A stretch of 63,108 bases of DNA, from positions 1 through 63,108 of the forward strand of contig CAIPEB010000007.1 of the NCBI GenBank assembly GCA_903863885.1, given 5' to 3'. Of the stretch, positions 48,940-57,685 are shown piece by piece. The translations under genes were made by a program, and so were the position numbers. This DNA comes from an uncultured Planctomycetaceae bacterium. GTDB lineage: Bacteria; Planctomycetota; Planctomycetia; Pirellulales; Pirellulaceae. Under the pieces are notes generated by a model. The model saw nothing but the letters and a program-made list of their open reading frames with translations, had not been told where the DNA came from and made no database searches. The number at the start of each line of letters is the position of its first letter. Position 1 is the stretch's first letter.

Positions 48940-51408
48940 ATGAAAACAACACCCCTACCACACCTGCTCGCTATCACGCTCGTCTTCGGACTGGGGCTGT
49001 GCTTCATCGCCCGCGCAGCGGATGTTCCCGCCCCCGAGGCCCGCGACACGAGCGCCTCGGCGGACGCGCTCGATCGCACGGTCCTGCCCATTCCTGAACC
49101 GAAGTATCCGCACAGCACGGTGCTCGACGCCCGTGACGCCGCGCCTCCGCCGCGTTTCGAGGTCAAGGCGCCCGCAGGGGCGCCCAATGTGCTCATCGTC
49201 CTCGTAGATGACATGGGCTTCGGCATACCCAGCGCCTTCGGCGGTCCGGTGCGCATGCCGGCTGCCGACCGCCTCGCCAGACAGGGACTGCGCTATAACC
49301 AGTTCCACACCACCGCGGTCTGCTCGCCCACGCGGACCGCCCTTCTCTCGGGGCGCAACCACCACATGAACAACATGGGCGGCATCACCGAAACCGCGAC
49401 GGCGTTTCCGGGCAATACCGGCCAGCGCCCCAACAACGTCGCACCGCTGGCGGAGATGCTGCGTCTGAACGGCTACAGCACCGGATTCTTCGGCAAGAAC
49501 CACGAGACCGCACCGTGGGAAGTCAGCCCCTCTGGGCCGACCGACCGTTGGCCGACGCGTTCAGGCTTCGACAAGTTCTACGGCTTCTACGGCGGCGAAA
49601 CCGACCAGTGGAATCCCACGCTCTATGACGGGATGGCTCGAATCCCCACGCCGCACTACGAAGGCTACAACTTCATGACGGACATGACCGACAAGGCGAT
49701 CGCCTGGATGAAGTTCCAGAAGGCGCTGACGCCGGACAGGCCGTTCTTTGTCTACTTCGCGCCGGGCGCCACGCATGCACCGCACCACGTGCCGAAGGAG
49801 TGGATCGAGAAGAACAGGGGCCGGTTCGACGGCGGGTGGGACAAGTTGCGGGAAGAGACGCTGGCGCGTCAGATCAAGCTCGGCGTGGTGCCGCCGGGCA
49901 CGAAGCTGGCCAACAAACCCGAGGCCATCAAGGACTGGGACAAGCTGACCGCCGACGAGCAAGAGCTCTTTACCCGACAGATGGAGGTCTATGCCGGGTT
50001 TGGGGAATACTGCGACCACGAGATCGGACGCTTGTTCGATGCGATTGAAGACGTTGGCCAGGTCGACAACACGCTGATCTTCTACATCCTCGGCGACAAC
50101 GGGACGAGCGCCGAAGGCGGCATGAACGGCATGTTCAGCGAGATGACGTATTTTAATGGCGTCCAGGAGACGGTGCAGGACATGATCAAGCACTACGACG
50201 ATTGGGGCGGGCCCTCGACCTACCCGCACATGGCCGCGGGCTGGGCTGTCGCGGGCGATACGCCCTTCATGTGGACCAAGCAGATTGCCTCCAACTACGG
50301 CGGCTCCCGCAATGGCCTGATTGTCTCGTGGCCCAATCGCATCAAAACCGCCGGCGAGATCCGCTCGCAGTGGCACCACGTGATCGACGTAGCCCCCACC
50401 GTGCTCGAAGCCGCGAACCTACCCGAACCCAAGAGCGTCAACGGCACCGTTCAGGAGCCGATCGAAGGCGTGAGCATGCTCTACACCTTCGACAATGCTG
50501 AAGTCGAGAGCACGCACAAGACCCAGTATTTCGAGATCTTCGCCAATCGTGCCATCTATCACGACGGCTGGTTTGCCGGCACCGTTCACAAGGCGCCGTG
50601 GGAGACACAGCCCCGCGCGAAACTGCTGGATGACAAGTGGGAACTCTACGACACGCGCCAGGACTTCAGCCTCGTCAACGATCTGGCCGCGGTCAATCCA
50701 GCGAAGCTCAAGGAAATGCAGGACCTCTTCATCAAGGAGGCGATCAGAAACCGTGTACTGCCCATCGACGACCGCAGCGTCGAACGCGTCAACGCGGCGA
50801 CGGCGGGCCGGCCCGACCTGATGGGGGATCGCACCTCCCTCACGCTCTCGGAGGGTATGGACTCAATGAGCGAAAACGTGTTCATCAACATCAAGAACCG
50901 GTCGCTCTCGATCACGGCGGACGTGGTGATCCCAAAGGGCGGTGCGAACGGCGTGATTCTCGCGCAGGGCGGCCGGTTCGGCGGCTGGACCTTGTATCTC
51001 AAGGACGGCAAGCCGGTGTATTGCTACAACTTCCTCGGGCTTCGGGAATTCAAGGTCGCCGCCCCACAGGCAGTGGCGCCGGGTAAGGCTAAAATCCGGA
51101 TGAACTTCGACTATGACGGCGGCGGGCTCGGCAAGGGCGGCACGGCCTCCGTCCTCGTCAACGGGGAGAAGGTCGCCAGCGGCCGGATCGAACGTACGCA
51201 TCCGATGATCTTTTCGGCGGACGAGACGGCAGCCGTTGGGGTGGATGACGCGACACCCGTCACGATGGACTACAAGGAACGCGACAATGCCTTCACGGGC
51301 AAGATCCTCAAGGTTGTCGTGGATGTGAAGCCCATGGGCGCCGCAGTCAAGGCGGAGGCGAAATCGGCCCAACACAAGGCCAGAGTAGAGAAGGCCTTGT
51401 CCGACTAG
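48940..51408 (+). CDS. Large secreted arylsulfatase
   Basis: 822 residues; AAGGA 8 bases before the ATG at 48940 and a signal peptide (to about residue 27). NVLIVLVDDMGFG (83-95) and VCSPTRTALLSG with Cys128 as formylglycine precursor define a type I sulfatase; FYILGDNGTSAEGG is the second metal site. The extra 250 C-terminal residues (about 570-822) form a beta-rich domain (GGWTLYLKDGKPVYCYNFLG), as in the long arylsulfatases of soil bacteria. Lies in the island. Confidence 0.92.
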   Translation: MKTTPLPHLLAITLVFGLGLCFIARAADVPAPEARDTSASADALDRTVLPIPEPKYPHSTVLDARDAAPPPRFEVKAPAGAPNVLIVLVDDMGFGIPSAFGGPVRMPAADRLARQGLRYNQFHTTAVCSPTRTALLSGRNHHMNNMGGITETATAFPGNTGQRPNNVAPLAEMLRLNGYSTGFFGKNHETAPWEVSPSGPTDRWPTRSGFDKFYGFYGGETDQWNPTLYDGMARIPTPHYEGYNFMTDMTDKAIAWMKFQKALTPDRPFFVYFAPGATHAPHHVPKEWIEKNRGRFDGGWDKLREETLARQIKLGVVPPGTKLANKPEAIKDWDKLTADEQELFTRQMEVYAGFGEYCDHEIGRLFDAIEDVGQVDNTLIFYILGDNGTSAEGGMNGMFSEMTYFNGVQETVQDMIKHYDDWGGPSTYPHMAAGWAVAGDTPFMWTKQIASNYGGSRNGLIVSWPNRIKTAGEIRSQWHHVIDVAPTVLEAANLPEPKSVNGTVQEPIEGVSMLYTFDNAEVESTHKTQYFEIFANRAIYHDGWFAGTVHKAPWETQPRAKLLDDKWELYDTRQDFSLVNDLAAVNPAKLKEMQDLFIKEAIRNRVLPIDDRSVERVNAATAGRPDLMGDRTSLTLSEGMDSMSENVFINIKNRSLSITADVVIPKGGANGVILAQGGRFGGWTLYLKDGKPVYCYNFLGLREFKVAAPQAVAPGKAKIRMNFDYDGGGLGKGGTASVLVNGEKVASGRIERTHPMIFSADETAAVGVDDATPVTMDYKERDNAFTGKILKVVVDVKPMGAAVKAEAKSAQHKARVEKALSD

Positions 51409-51834
51409 GCGATGACAGACCGCGAGGTCCTTATTCCCCGCGGGCTGTTCTCGCAGGAGAGTCAGCCGGACTGAATTACACATCCCAGACAAGCGAACGG
51501 ACGTTCGTGATGACTTTGTGGACGGGTGTGATCGAGCCTTTCACGAGAAGTGGATCGCAGGCAACCTACCCGCGGGCGAACCGCTGACGTTCGGATGCGC
51601 ACCGGTTGCAGGGCCCCAGGGCCGTCTGTTGTCAAAATTTTGGCGCGCCAAGAGGGCTCATGGGTCTGGCTGGCGCGTGCGGAAAGCAGCGTCGGTCGAC
51701 AACACCGATGCAGATTACGACCACCCCCTTCCGGCATCCGGTGGCGCACACAGACGCCAGTTGCGCCCGGGGCTAAAGTGCTCCGGTGAAACACTCCGCT
51801 GCAGTTGCGCCCAGGCTCTTGCGCATTTTCCCCC

Positions 51835-51945
51835 ACGTTGGCCACACGTCGCGTTCCTGTGGGAGTTCCGGGAACCACGTCCCGACCGCCAACCGCTACG
51901 CGAAACGGGCGACTTCGGCGACGAAACGGGCGAGCAGGTTGTGTC
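51835..51945 (-). repeat. Composite repeat, part B fragment
   Basis: gccacacgtcgcgttcctgt, ggaaccacgtcccgaccgcc and ggcgacttcggcgacgaaac match part B at 62400-62500. Ends abruptly at 51945. No gene is seen in 51409-52031. Confidence 0.65.
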
Positions 51946-52031
51946 ATGCGAGCAGGTTGCCGTGCAGTCGTTGACTGACCAGCGATGGCGGCCAATGCTG
52001 GTAATTTCCACGGCCGCGGCTGTGCCACGCA

Positions 52032-52412
52032 ATGAATTCTATCCTCGACCCCTGGCAGTTCTTCTTCGCCATCCTGGCCGGCTGGGTGAATCAGCAACAG
52101 CAGGAGTCGATCGATTACCTACGCACCGAAAACGCCGTGCTCGAGGAACTGCACGGTCCGACACGCGTCCTGCTCAACGACGATCAGCGGCGACGATTGG
52201 CGGTCAGAGGGAAAGTGCTGGGACGCAAGCGGCTGGAGGAAGTCGGCACGCTCTTCACCCCGGACACGATTCTCCGCTGGCATCGGACGCTCGTCGCTCA
52301 GAAATGGAACCACAGTGACAAACGCACGCCCGTTGGCAGCAGCACCGGCGGTGTTGAATGCCGCGAGCGGCTCGGTGGCATGCTCAGGTATTACCACCGC
52401 AAGGCGGCGTGA
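52032..52412 (+). pseudogene. Internally deleted transposase
   Basis: 126 residues in one frame: an intact N-terminus (MNSILDPWQFFFAILAGWVN to LVAQKWNHSDKRTPVG) joined directly to the family C-terminus ECRERLGGMLRYYHRKAA. The integrase core with the DDE residues is gone. It is a deletion derivative that cannot transpose alone; its ends may still be mobilised by a full copy elsewhere. Repeat E follows at 52501-52609. Confidence 0.75.
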
Positions 52413-52500
52413 CCGGTTGCATCGGTCCACGCGTGTCGCTCGCGGTGCGCGCCCCCATCAAGTACCAGGCGATTGCAGCACCACATATCCCCGTCCAGAC

Positions 52501-52609
52501 CCGGGTACCTCGAGCGAAATCTGCTGGTACGCTGTCTTTGAAAGCCTAATTGTCAAAGAACCTTGCCGTCGGCCGACTATTTTGACCGTACGGCCGCCAG
52601 CAGGTTGAC
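52501..52609 (+). repeat. Dispersed repeat E, copy 2
   Basis: gtacctcgagcgaaatctgc and gcctaattgtcaaagaac match 4138-4243. Located 90 bases after the deleted transposase, consistent with it being that element's downstream flank. Confidence 0.6.
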
Positions 52610-52728
52610 GTGCTCTTGGGCCGCCAATTTCGCATCCTGTGGCCGCAGGACGCCGGTATAGCCGCCGCTGGGCAGCACGTTCACCGGAGCGCTGGCCGTG
52701 ACCACCCGCTCCGCCTGCCGTACCGTTA
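52577..52728 (-). pseudogene. C-terminal gene scrap behind the toxin gene
   Basis: Leftward from the ParE stop, an open stretch of about 50 codons (RQAERVVTASAPVNVLPSGG to HVNLLAAVRSK and a TAG) has protein-like composition but no start. It seems to be the end of a gene whose front was replaced by the toxin-antitoxin pair. Unrecognised. Confidence 0.35.
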
Positions 52729-53022
52729 GACGCGTTCGCGCCACGCCGACGGGTCGCGGCCGCCGAACATGATGGCGAAGACGATCACTATCGATGACTG
52801 GATCTTGTAGTGCACTACATAGGGGAATCGATGCAGACGAACACTGCGAAGTCCGATTTCATCGGGCGGCGCTTGCTCGGGATTTTGCTGAATACGAGAT
52901 AGAGCCGCGCCGCTCTCTTGTAGAAAACTGGCGCCCAAATTCAATCCGCGTGCATCGTACCAGCGAATGGCGTTTTCGAGGTCGGTGACCACTTCCGGGC
53001 GGAATCGAAGCGAGTAGTTCAC
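52726..53022 (-). CDS. ParE/RelE-family toxin
   Basis: 98 residues: LRFRPEVVTDLENAIRWYDA at the start and VRLHRFPYVVHYKIQSSIVI then FAIMFGGRDPSAW near the end are the ParE-type fold. It overlaps the antitoxin stop by 4 bases. Second toxin-antitoxin pair of the island, unrelated in sequence to the first. Confidence 0.87.
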   Translation of the reverse strand: MNYSLRFRPEVVTDLENAIRWYDARGLNLGASFLQESGAALSRIQQNPEQAPPDEIGLRSVRLHRFPYVVHYKIQSSIVIVFAIMFGGRDPSAWRERV

Positions 53023-53240
53023 TGACGACTCCGAAGCTGATCGAGAACTTCGTCCCAGGTGAGCAACTCGTTGGGATTCGCTTCCTGCGCTTGGATCCGC
53101 CGACTGAGTTCGATCCGCTGTTCCGGTGAGATCGAGACCGGAACGTCGGCATCGATACTATCCCACAACGACTCCACGACGCGCAATCGCTCGAAGATGG
53201 GAAGCGACGTTAATTCGGCCAATGTCTGATCAAGGTTCAT
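53019..53240 (-). CDS. Antitoxin, addiction-module component family
   Basis: 73 residues. LPIFERLRVVESLWDSI, then PEQRIELSRRIQAQEANPNE and TWDEVLDQLR follow the pattern of the TIGR02574 addiction-module antitoxins that pair with ParE-like toxins. The operon runs leftward with the antitoxin first. Confidence 0.87.
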   Translation of the reverse strand: MNLDQTLAELTSLPIFERLRVVESLWDSIDADVPVSISPEQRIELSRRIQAQEANPNELLTWDEVLDQLRSRQ

Positions 53241-53372
53241 CGGTCACTCACTCGCGATACGCCGCTGACGCTGCCTGGCAGAACAACCACGACCACTGTC
53301 CCCATTGTACCGATGTGTGGCGTTCGAGTTCAGCCTGGAAGCGAGATTCAGCCCGGTTTCCTGGAAGTACCC

Positions 53373-53597
53373 TCATTTCTCTGGAGCTTGAGATGAGTTT
53401 ATTGGCCTGTGGACGGCAACCGCTGTGATCCCTGCGATTTCGTACGTCAGTACCTTTCGTCCACAGTAGCGGCAGACCTTTCGCCGCCGGATTCGCCCGT
53501 CGCGCAGCGGTTCAGTGTGCGTCACGTAGAAATGCCGGCACCCACAGGTGGGACACGCGATGCCGACGTCATTGCGGCGGCCAGGCGTTGGCTTCAT
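53373..53597 (-). CDS. Zinc-ribbon protein of phage-like element
   Basis: 74 residues with a four-cysteine ribbon: CPTCGCRHF (about 15-23) and CRYCGRKVLTYE (about 42-53). Its start overlaps the end of a terminase fragment (ATGA), so it was part of a phage-like operon. Similar ribbons occur in phage transcription activators (Ogr-like) and NrdR, but it is too short for NrdR. Confidence 0.65.
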   Translation of the reverse strand: MKPTPGRRNDVGIACPTCGCRHFYVTHTEPLRDGRIRRRKVCRYCGRKVLTYEIAGITAVAVHRPINSSQAPEK

Positions 53598-53797
53598 CGG
53601 CGGCGTCCTCGCTGTAGGTTGGCGAAACTCACACGCTCACGCTTGGGCGGCGCCGCGTTGCCAAGGTCTTGCAGCGAGACGCCCTGCATCGAGGCCGCCA
53701 CCGCGCAACCCACCAAGCCGTCCAGCCAGTGGTTGTCCACGTGCTCAGGTCGCAACTTCCATTCGTCAACCGTCCGCCCGCGTCCTTCTGTTCTCAC
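53594..53797 (-). pseudogene. Phage terminase large subunit, C-terminal fragment
   Basis: 67 residues. WKLRPEHVDNHWLDGLVGCA corresponds to the nuclease end of GpA-like terminases (DH/NHWLD..VGCAVAAS), with a basic tail. The ATPase and most of the nuclease are absent. A remnant of a prophage or phage-derived element in the island. Confidence 0.6.
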
Positions 53798-54084
53798 GCG
53801 GTATGTCGGCCGCGGAGCACTGCGTCCAGGTCGGCCTCCACCACGATGCAGGCCGCGTCCATGGCGGGCAGCTTCGTGAGTTCCGCTGCGAAGGCTTCGT
53901 CACGCGAATACCAGGCGGCGAGCCTCGCTTGGATTTCCTCGTCTGATTCGGGCAGTTGTCGTTGGGCCGTGGAGCGGCCACTCTTGTTCTTGGCGGCCAG
54001 TTCCATGCGGCGGAGTTCGAATTCCGCTTCCGACTCGCCCGTCTTCTGCTGCAGACGGGATTTGAGCAGCACGTTGTAGATCAC
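53794..54084 (-). CDS. Hypothetical protein beside the terminase fragment
   Basis: 96 residues, very charged and helical (QKTGESEAEFELRRMELAAK). Ends with an ATGA-type overlap to the terminase fragment, so both belonged to one leftward operon. No family recognised; possibly a phage accessory or small-terminase-like protein. Confidence 0.45.
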   Translation of the reverse strand: MIYNVLLKSRLQQKTGESEAEFELRRMELAAKNKSGRSTAQRQLPESDEEIQARLAAWYSRDEAFAAELTKLPAMDAACIVVEADLDAVLRGRHTA

Positions 54085-54104
54085 GCCGACAATCGGATAC
54101 GCAG

Positions 54105-54539
54105 GTGTTGCATCCGGACGTAGTGCGGTTGTTCAAAGAGTGGCTGAAGGCGAAGCCCGATCTCCAGGCCGACGACATTCTGCTTCCCGTCTCCCGCAAA
54201 GTCAGCCGCACCGAACGCAAGACGGCCAAGATGATGAAGCTGGACCTGGCGGCCGCCCGCAAGAAGTGGATCGCCGAAGTCGAAACGGACCGGGAACGCG
54301 AGCAGCGTGAGAAATCCGACTTCTTAAAGTACTGCAATGCCGCCGGCCGCTACGCCGACTTTCACGCCACGCGGCACACGTTCATATCCAATTTATCACG
54401 GTGCGGCGTCCGGCCGAAGTTGGCACAATCCCTGGCCCGCCACAGCGACATCAACTTGACCATGCAGGTCTACTCGCACGTCGAGTTGGAAGATCAGAAC
54501 GCTGCGATTGCGGCGTTGCCAGGGCCGCCAAGGGGGTGA
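54105..54539 (+). pseudogene. Tyrosine recombinase, 5'-truncated
   Basis: 144 residues of the catalytic half: LHPDVVRLFKEWLKAKP, ADFHATRHTFISNL (His-x-x-Arg) and SLARHSDINLTMQVYSHVEL with the Tyr nucleophile. The N-terminal DNA-binding domain and the first catalytic Arg are missing, so it cannot be active. It is the longest of four scraps of the same integrase in the window and the likely relic of the enzyme that made the island. Confidence 0.85.
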
Positions 54540-54600
54540 GGTGCCGAAGGCGAGGGCGGCTGGATAAGCTGTTCTTTGGACCAACGGTGGACGGTCGAAG

Positions 54601-54729
54601 GTGGATTCCGATGAAACCAAGGTCGTGCTGGCGAAGAAACTGCACGCCGACAAGAGCTTGGGAATCGACGACGTCTGCAATACCCTGCGGATCTCGCGAT
54701 CCACTTTCTACCGGTACGTGCGGCTGTGA
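54601..54729 (+). pseudogene. Serine recombinase C-terminal HTH fragment
   Basis: 42 codons ending in a stop: KVVLAKKLHADKSLGIDDVC and LRISRSTFYRYVRL match the Hin/resolvase C-terminal helix-turn-helix. The catalytic serine domain is missing. A short scrap in the island. Confidence 0.7.
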
Positions 54730-54859
54730 TCGGGAGTGTCACTTCTCGGTGGTTTGTTGGCGGTGTCGGAAAAGGGTTGAGATTGCGGCACCCACACGCG
54801 TCCCAAAGGACTGACCAGTCCCGTCAAGATGACTGCGATTGATCCTTTTACCAAGGCAA

Positions 54860-56575
54860 TTAGAGAGCCGAGGTATTGGGCATTTTCAGGAGCTTCGGGA
54901 TCAGAGTATCCAGCTTGCCCTGAGCTTCCGTCGAATACAGATTGCCGTCCGCGTCGATCAAGAAGACCGTGGGGATTCCCTCGATTCCCCACGATTCGGA
55001 GAAGTCACTCACCGCTGATCCCGTCAATAATGCAGAGCTGTCGTGACCCTCATAAAACTGTGGCCAAGGAATTTGTTCCTTCGCCACGAACGACTTGAGC
55101 TCCGCGAACCCTCCATCCTCTTCGGGGCCGTCCTGGCTTACTCCAATGAATTCGACCCCCTGGTCGTGATACTGCGCGTAGAGTCGTTTCAACTCGGGGA
55201 TCTCACGCCGGCAAGGCCCGCACGAGGTCGCCCAGAAATCCACAACGACAATCTTCCCCCGAAATTGCTTCATCGAAACTGTGCGACCGGAGATCGCGTC
55301 GGTGAACTCCAGCTCGAAAGGCTGGCCGATCCGCTCTCGCTGCCGGTCTTGGCCTCGGACCATCCTACCGCGAAAGGAATCTGGGTACTCGTCGACAATG
55401 CGCCGCGCTAGCTCGGTCCTTTTATGGGAGACGAGGCTCGCATCCATAGCGCAGCACACGGCCAGGGCCGCTGAGAATCCGATAACCCACAAACGGACCG
55501 CCGACACTCGCTGCATGAATGTCCCAAAGTAACGCCTTCGGACGATGACCAATGTCAGCGCAGCAGCGACTGACAACGCCACGACGACAGCCGTCCGGCT
55601 GGTCCAAACGACACTTCGCACATTCTCGAAAACCATCTGAACCAGCATGGAAGTAATCGCCACCTGCCTGGCGCCCGGCAACACCCCCAAAGTGACAAGC
55701 ACCGCCGCCAATATCGCGATACCCAACAGTCCCAGCACTACCGTCAGCATCCACCGCCTGCGCGGTCGGGGTGGACGATTCCGGGAGGTGGCTGCGACCA
55801 GCGCACCGATCACGACCATTAAGACGACGAGCCCAATCCGGATCGACCACGCGCGGTCGAGTTTCATCGCAGCGTTGTAGAAGAGTTCGCCGGCTCGGTT
55901 GTCGTCAGGCCACTGACGGGCGAATGTTTCGGCGAGGGCGGCTGCGACGGGGCCATCGATCGGTTCCTGCAATCTAAAAACGATTTGGTAAAAGGACGCG
56001 CTCCGTTGGAGTGAGGAATCCTCGGTCGTGTTGAGAACCTCGCCGATCTCGGCGTTCAGTTCGGCCATCCTGTCGGAGTGGTCCAGGTTCACCGTCCTGT
56101 CCACCCCATCGATCAATTTGAGGGATAGCCAGCGATCAGGCAAAAACGTCGCAACGCGGACGTCGTCGGGATACATCCTTCGCAAATCAGCAACGAGCGT
56201 GACGATCTTGGTATGCGATTGAATCCACTCCTCACCTTCCAACTGGCGTCGAGCGATTTGGCGATACGTTTCGATCTCCTTGACGATCTCATCGGCCGGC
56301 CGGTGGGGTGCCGCGTGGGGCTGAATGGAATCGTGAACGACTCCGGGCGCTGGCTCGTTCCCCTGATCTTGGAATTGCTCCGCGGCGTCTGCCCCTGCCG
56401 CAAAGAGGGCTTGGGATTCCATTCTTGTACCAGTAGCTGCGACGATCATGACCGCCAGGCCAACGGTCACCAACAACGAACGGAGCTTGAAGGAGCGGTG
56501 CGCGTACTCGAACTCCGTCGATTTATGTTCGGGATCCAGCAGAGGGCGCGATGTGTCACTATCAGACATCGGCAT
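54860..56575 (-). CDS. Membrane-anchored thioredoxin-like (TlpA-type) protein
   Basis: 571 residues. One hydrophobic segment near 32-50, a periplasm-facing region (about 60-240), four or five more membrane segments (245-265, 276-298, 326-345, 360-378), then a TlpA/ResA-like thioredoxin domain with WATSCGPCRRE (Cys452, Cys455) and GIEGIPTVFLIDADG carrying the cis-Pro. Likely a thiol oxidoreductase outside the cytoplasmic membrane. The N-terminal fusion of a multispan region to TlpA is uncommon. Confidence 0.87.
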   Translation of the reverse strand: MPMSDSDTSRPLLDPEHKSTEFEYAHRSFKLRSLLVTVGLAVMIVAATGTRMESQALFAAGADAAEQFQDQGNEPAPGVVHDSIQPHAAPHRPADEIVKEIETYRQIARRQLEGEEWIQSHTKIVTLVADLRRMYPDDVRVATFLPDRWLSLKLIDGVDRTVNLDHSDRMAELNAEIGEVLNTTEDSSLQRSASFYQIVFRLQEPIDGPVAAALAETFARQWPDDNRAGELFYNAAMKLDRAWSIRIGLVVLMVVIGALVAATSRNRPPRPRRRWMLTVVLGLLGIAILAAVLVTLGVLPGARQVAITSMLVQMVFENVRSVVWTSRTAVVVALSVAAALTLVIVRRRYFGTFMQRVSAVRLWVIGFSAALAVCCAMDASLVSHKRTELARRIVDEYPDSFRGRMVRGQDRQRERIGQPFELEFTDAISGRTVSMKQFRGKIVVVDFWATSCGPCRREIPELKRLYAQYHDQGVEFIGVSQDGPEEDGGFAELKSFVAKEQIPWPQFYEGHDSSALLTGSAVSDFSESWGIEGIPTVFLIDADGNLYSTEAQGKLDTLIPKLLKMPNTSAL

Positions 56576-56656
56576 GGCGCTTGACTTTAATATCGGTACG
56601 GTCCGCGTCCGTAATTCTATCCCAGTCCGTTACTCAGCAGGTTTCACCCTTCTGAG

Positions 56657-56764
56657 TCATTGCTGCGGCCTGTTTCTTTCCTCCAAAGCCTTCGCAATCC
56701 GCAAGAGCTGTCTTTCGATGCCAATCAAACCGCCGAGAATACCGCCCAATACAGCAATCCCCAT
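56657..56764 (-). CDS. Possible very small membrane protein
   Basis: 35 residues from the ATG at 56764 (MGIAVLGGILGGLIGIERQL), one hydrophobic helix and a charged tail; the frame is open further upstream without ATG (TNPAAEDIERWLTYGYFF), so a longer form with another start is possible. The remainder of 56576-57088 is the promoter region of the sigma factor. Confidence 0.35.
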   Translation of the reverse strand: MGIAVLGGILGGLIGIERQLLRIAKALEERNRPQQ

Positions 56765-57088
56765 AAAAAAATATCCATAGGTCAGCCATCTTTCGATATC
56801 CTCAGCAGCGGGATTTGTGGGGAGTGATAACGCTACGGCCCTGATCGGAAACCCGGCGGGGGCCAGTCGCGTGCATTTTGGCGAATTACAGGTTGTTTCG
56901 GGTGGCCGACCTGCGGGCGACTGCCCCCTTGGGTGCTTTTCTCACCCGCACGGCCGTCGATCGCGATGTCGCCGCGTCCAGCCAAAATCAGGCTCGCGCT
57001 GCCCAGGGTCTCCGTGTTTTCGCAACAAAACCGAATTCTTCGTGTAACGATTCCGAAATGCGAGCGTGTAATCTGTTAGGAAACAACG

Positions 57089-57685
57089 ATGACGCTCACT
57101 CCGACAACCCGTGCGAGCCTGTTGCTGCGGCTTCGTGATCCCGGAGATCACGAAGCCTGGGTGGAGTTCGTATCGCTTTATGAGCCGGTGATGTACCGCG
57201 TATTGCGGAGGACTGGGTTGCAGGATGCCGACGCCCTCGAGATGTTGCAGGAGTTGTTCCTGGCGGTGAACAGGAACATTGGTCGTTGGGAACAGGGGGC
57301 AGAACACGGTTCATTTCGGGGATGGCTGCGGCGAGTGACCCGGAACCTGGTCGTCTCCTGGGTACGGCGGCAACGACGACAAATCACAACTTCGTTCACC
57401 GATCTCGATGCGTTGCTGGAGTCGTCGCCGGTGGTCGATGGTCCCGAAACGGATGAATTTGATCGGGAACTTCGGCGAGCGATGTTTCACCTGGCGTCGG
57501 AACGGGTCCGGGGGGAAGTGCGGCCGCAGACATGGCAGGCTTTTTGGGAAGTTGCCGTTTCAGGGACTTCCGTCGCCGAGACCGCCATCAAGCTGGAAAT
57601 GACCGCAGGGGCAGTGCGTGTCGCCAAGTGTCGCATCGTCGCGCGGCTACGCGAAGTCGTCGCGGAAATGGAGAAGGCAACATGA
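57089..57685 (+). CDS. ECF-type RNA polymerase sigma factor
   Basis: 198 residues, AGGA 8 bases before the ATG. Region 2: WVEFVSLYEPVMYRVLRRTG, then DADALEMLQELFLAVNRNI and GSFRGWLRRVTRNLVVSWVR; region 4: SVAETAIKLEMTAGAVRVAK as the -35 recognition helix. It directs transcription of a regulon and is coupled by an ATGA overlap to the kinase that probably controls it. Confidence 0.93.
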   Translation: MTLTPTTRASLLLRLRDPGDHEAWVEFVSLYEPVMYRVLRRTGLQDADALEMLQELFLAVNRNIGRWEQGAEHGSFRGWLRRVTRNLVVSWVRRQRRQITTSFTDLDALLESSPVVDGPETDEFDRELRRAMFHLASERVRGEVRPQTWQAFWEVAVSGTSVAETAIKLEMTAGAVRVAKCRIVARLREVVAEMEKAT

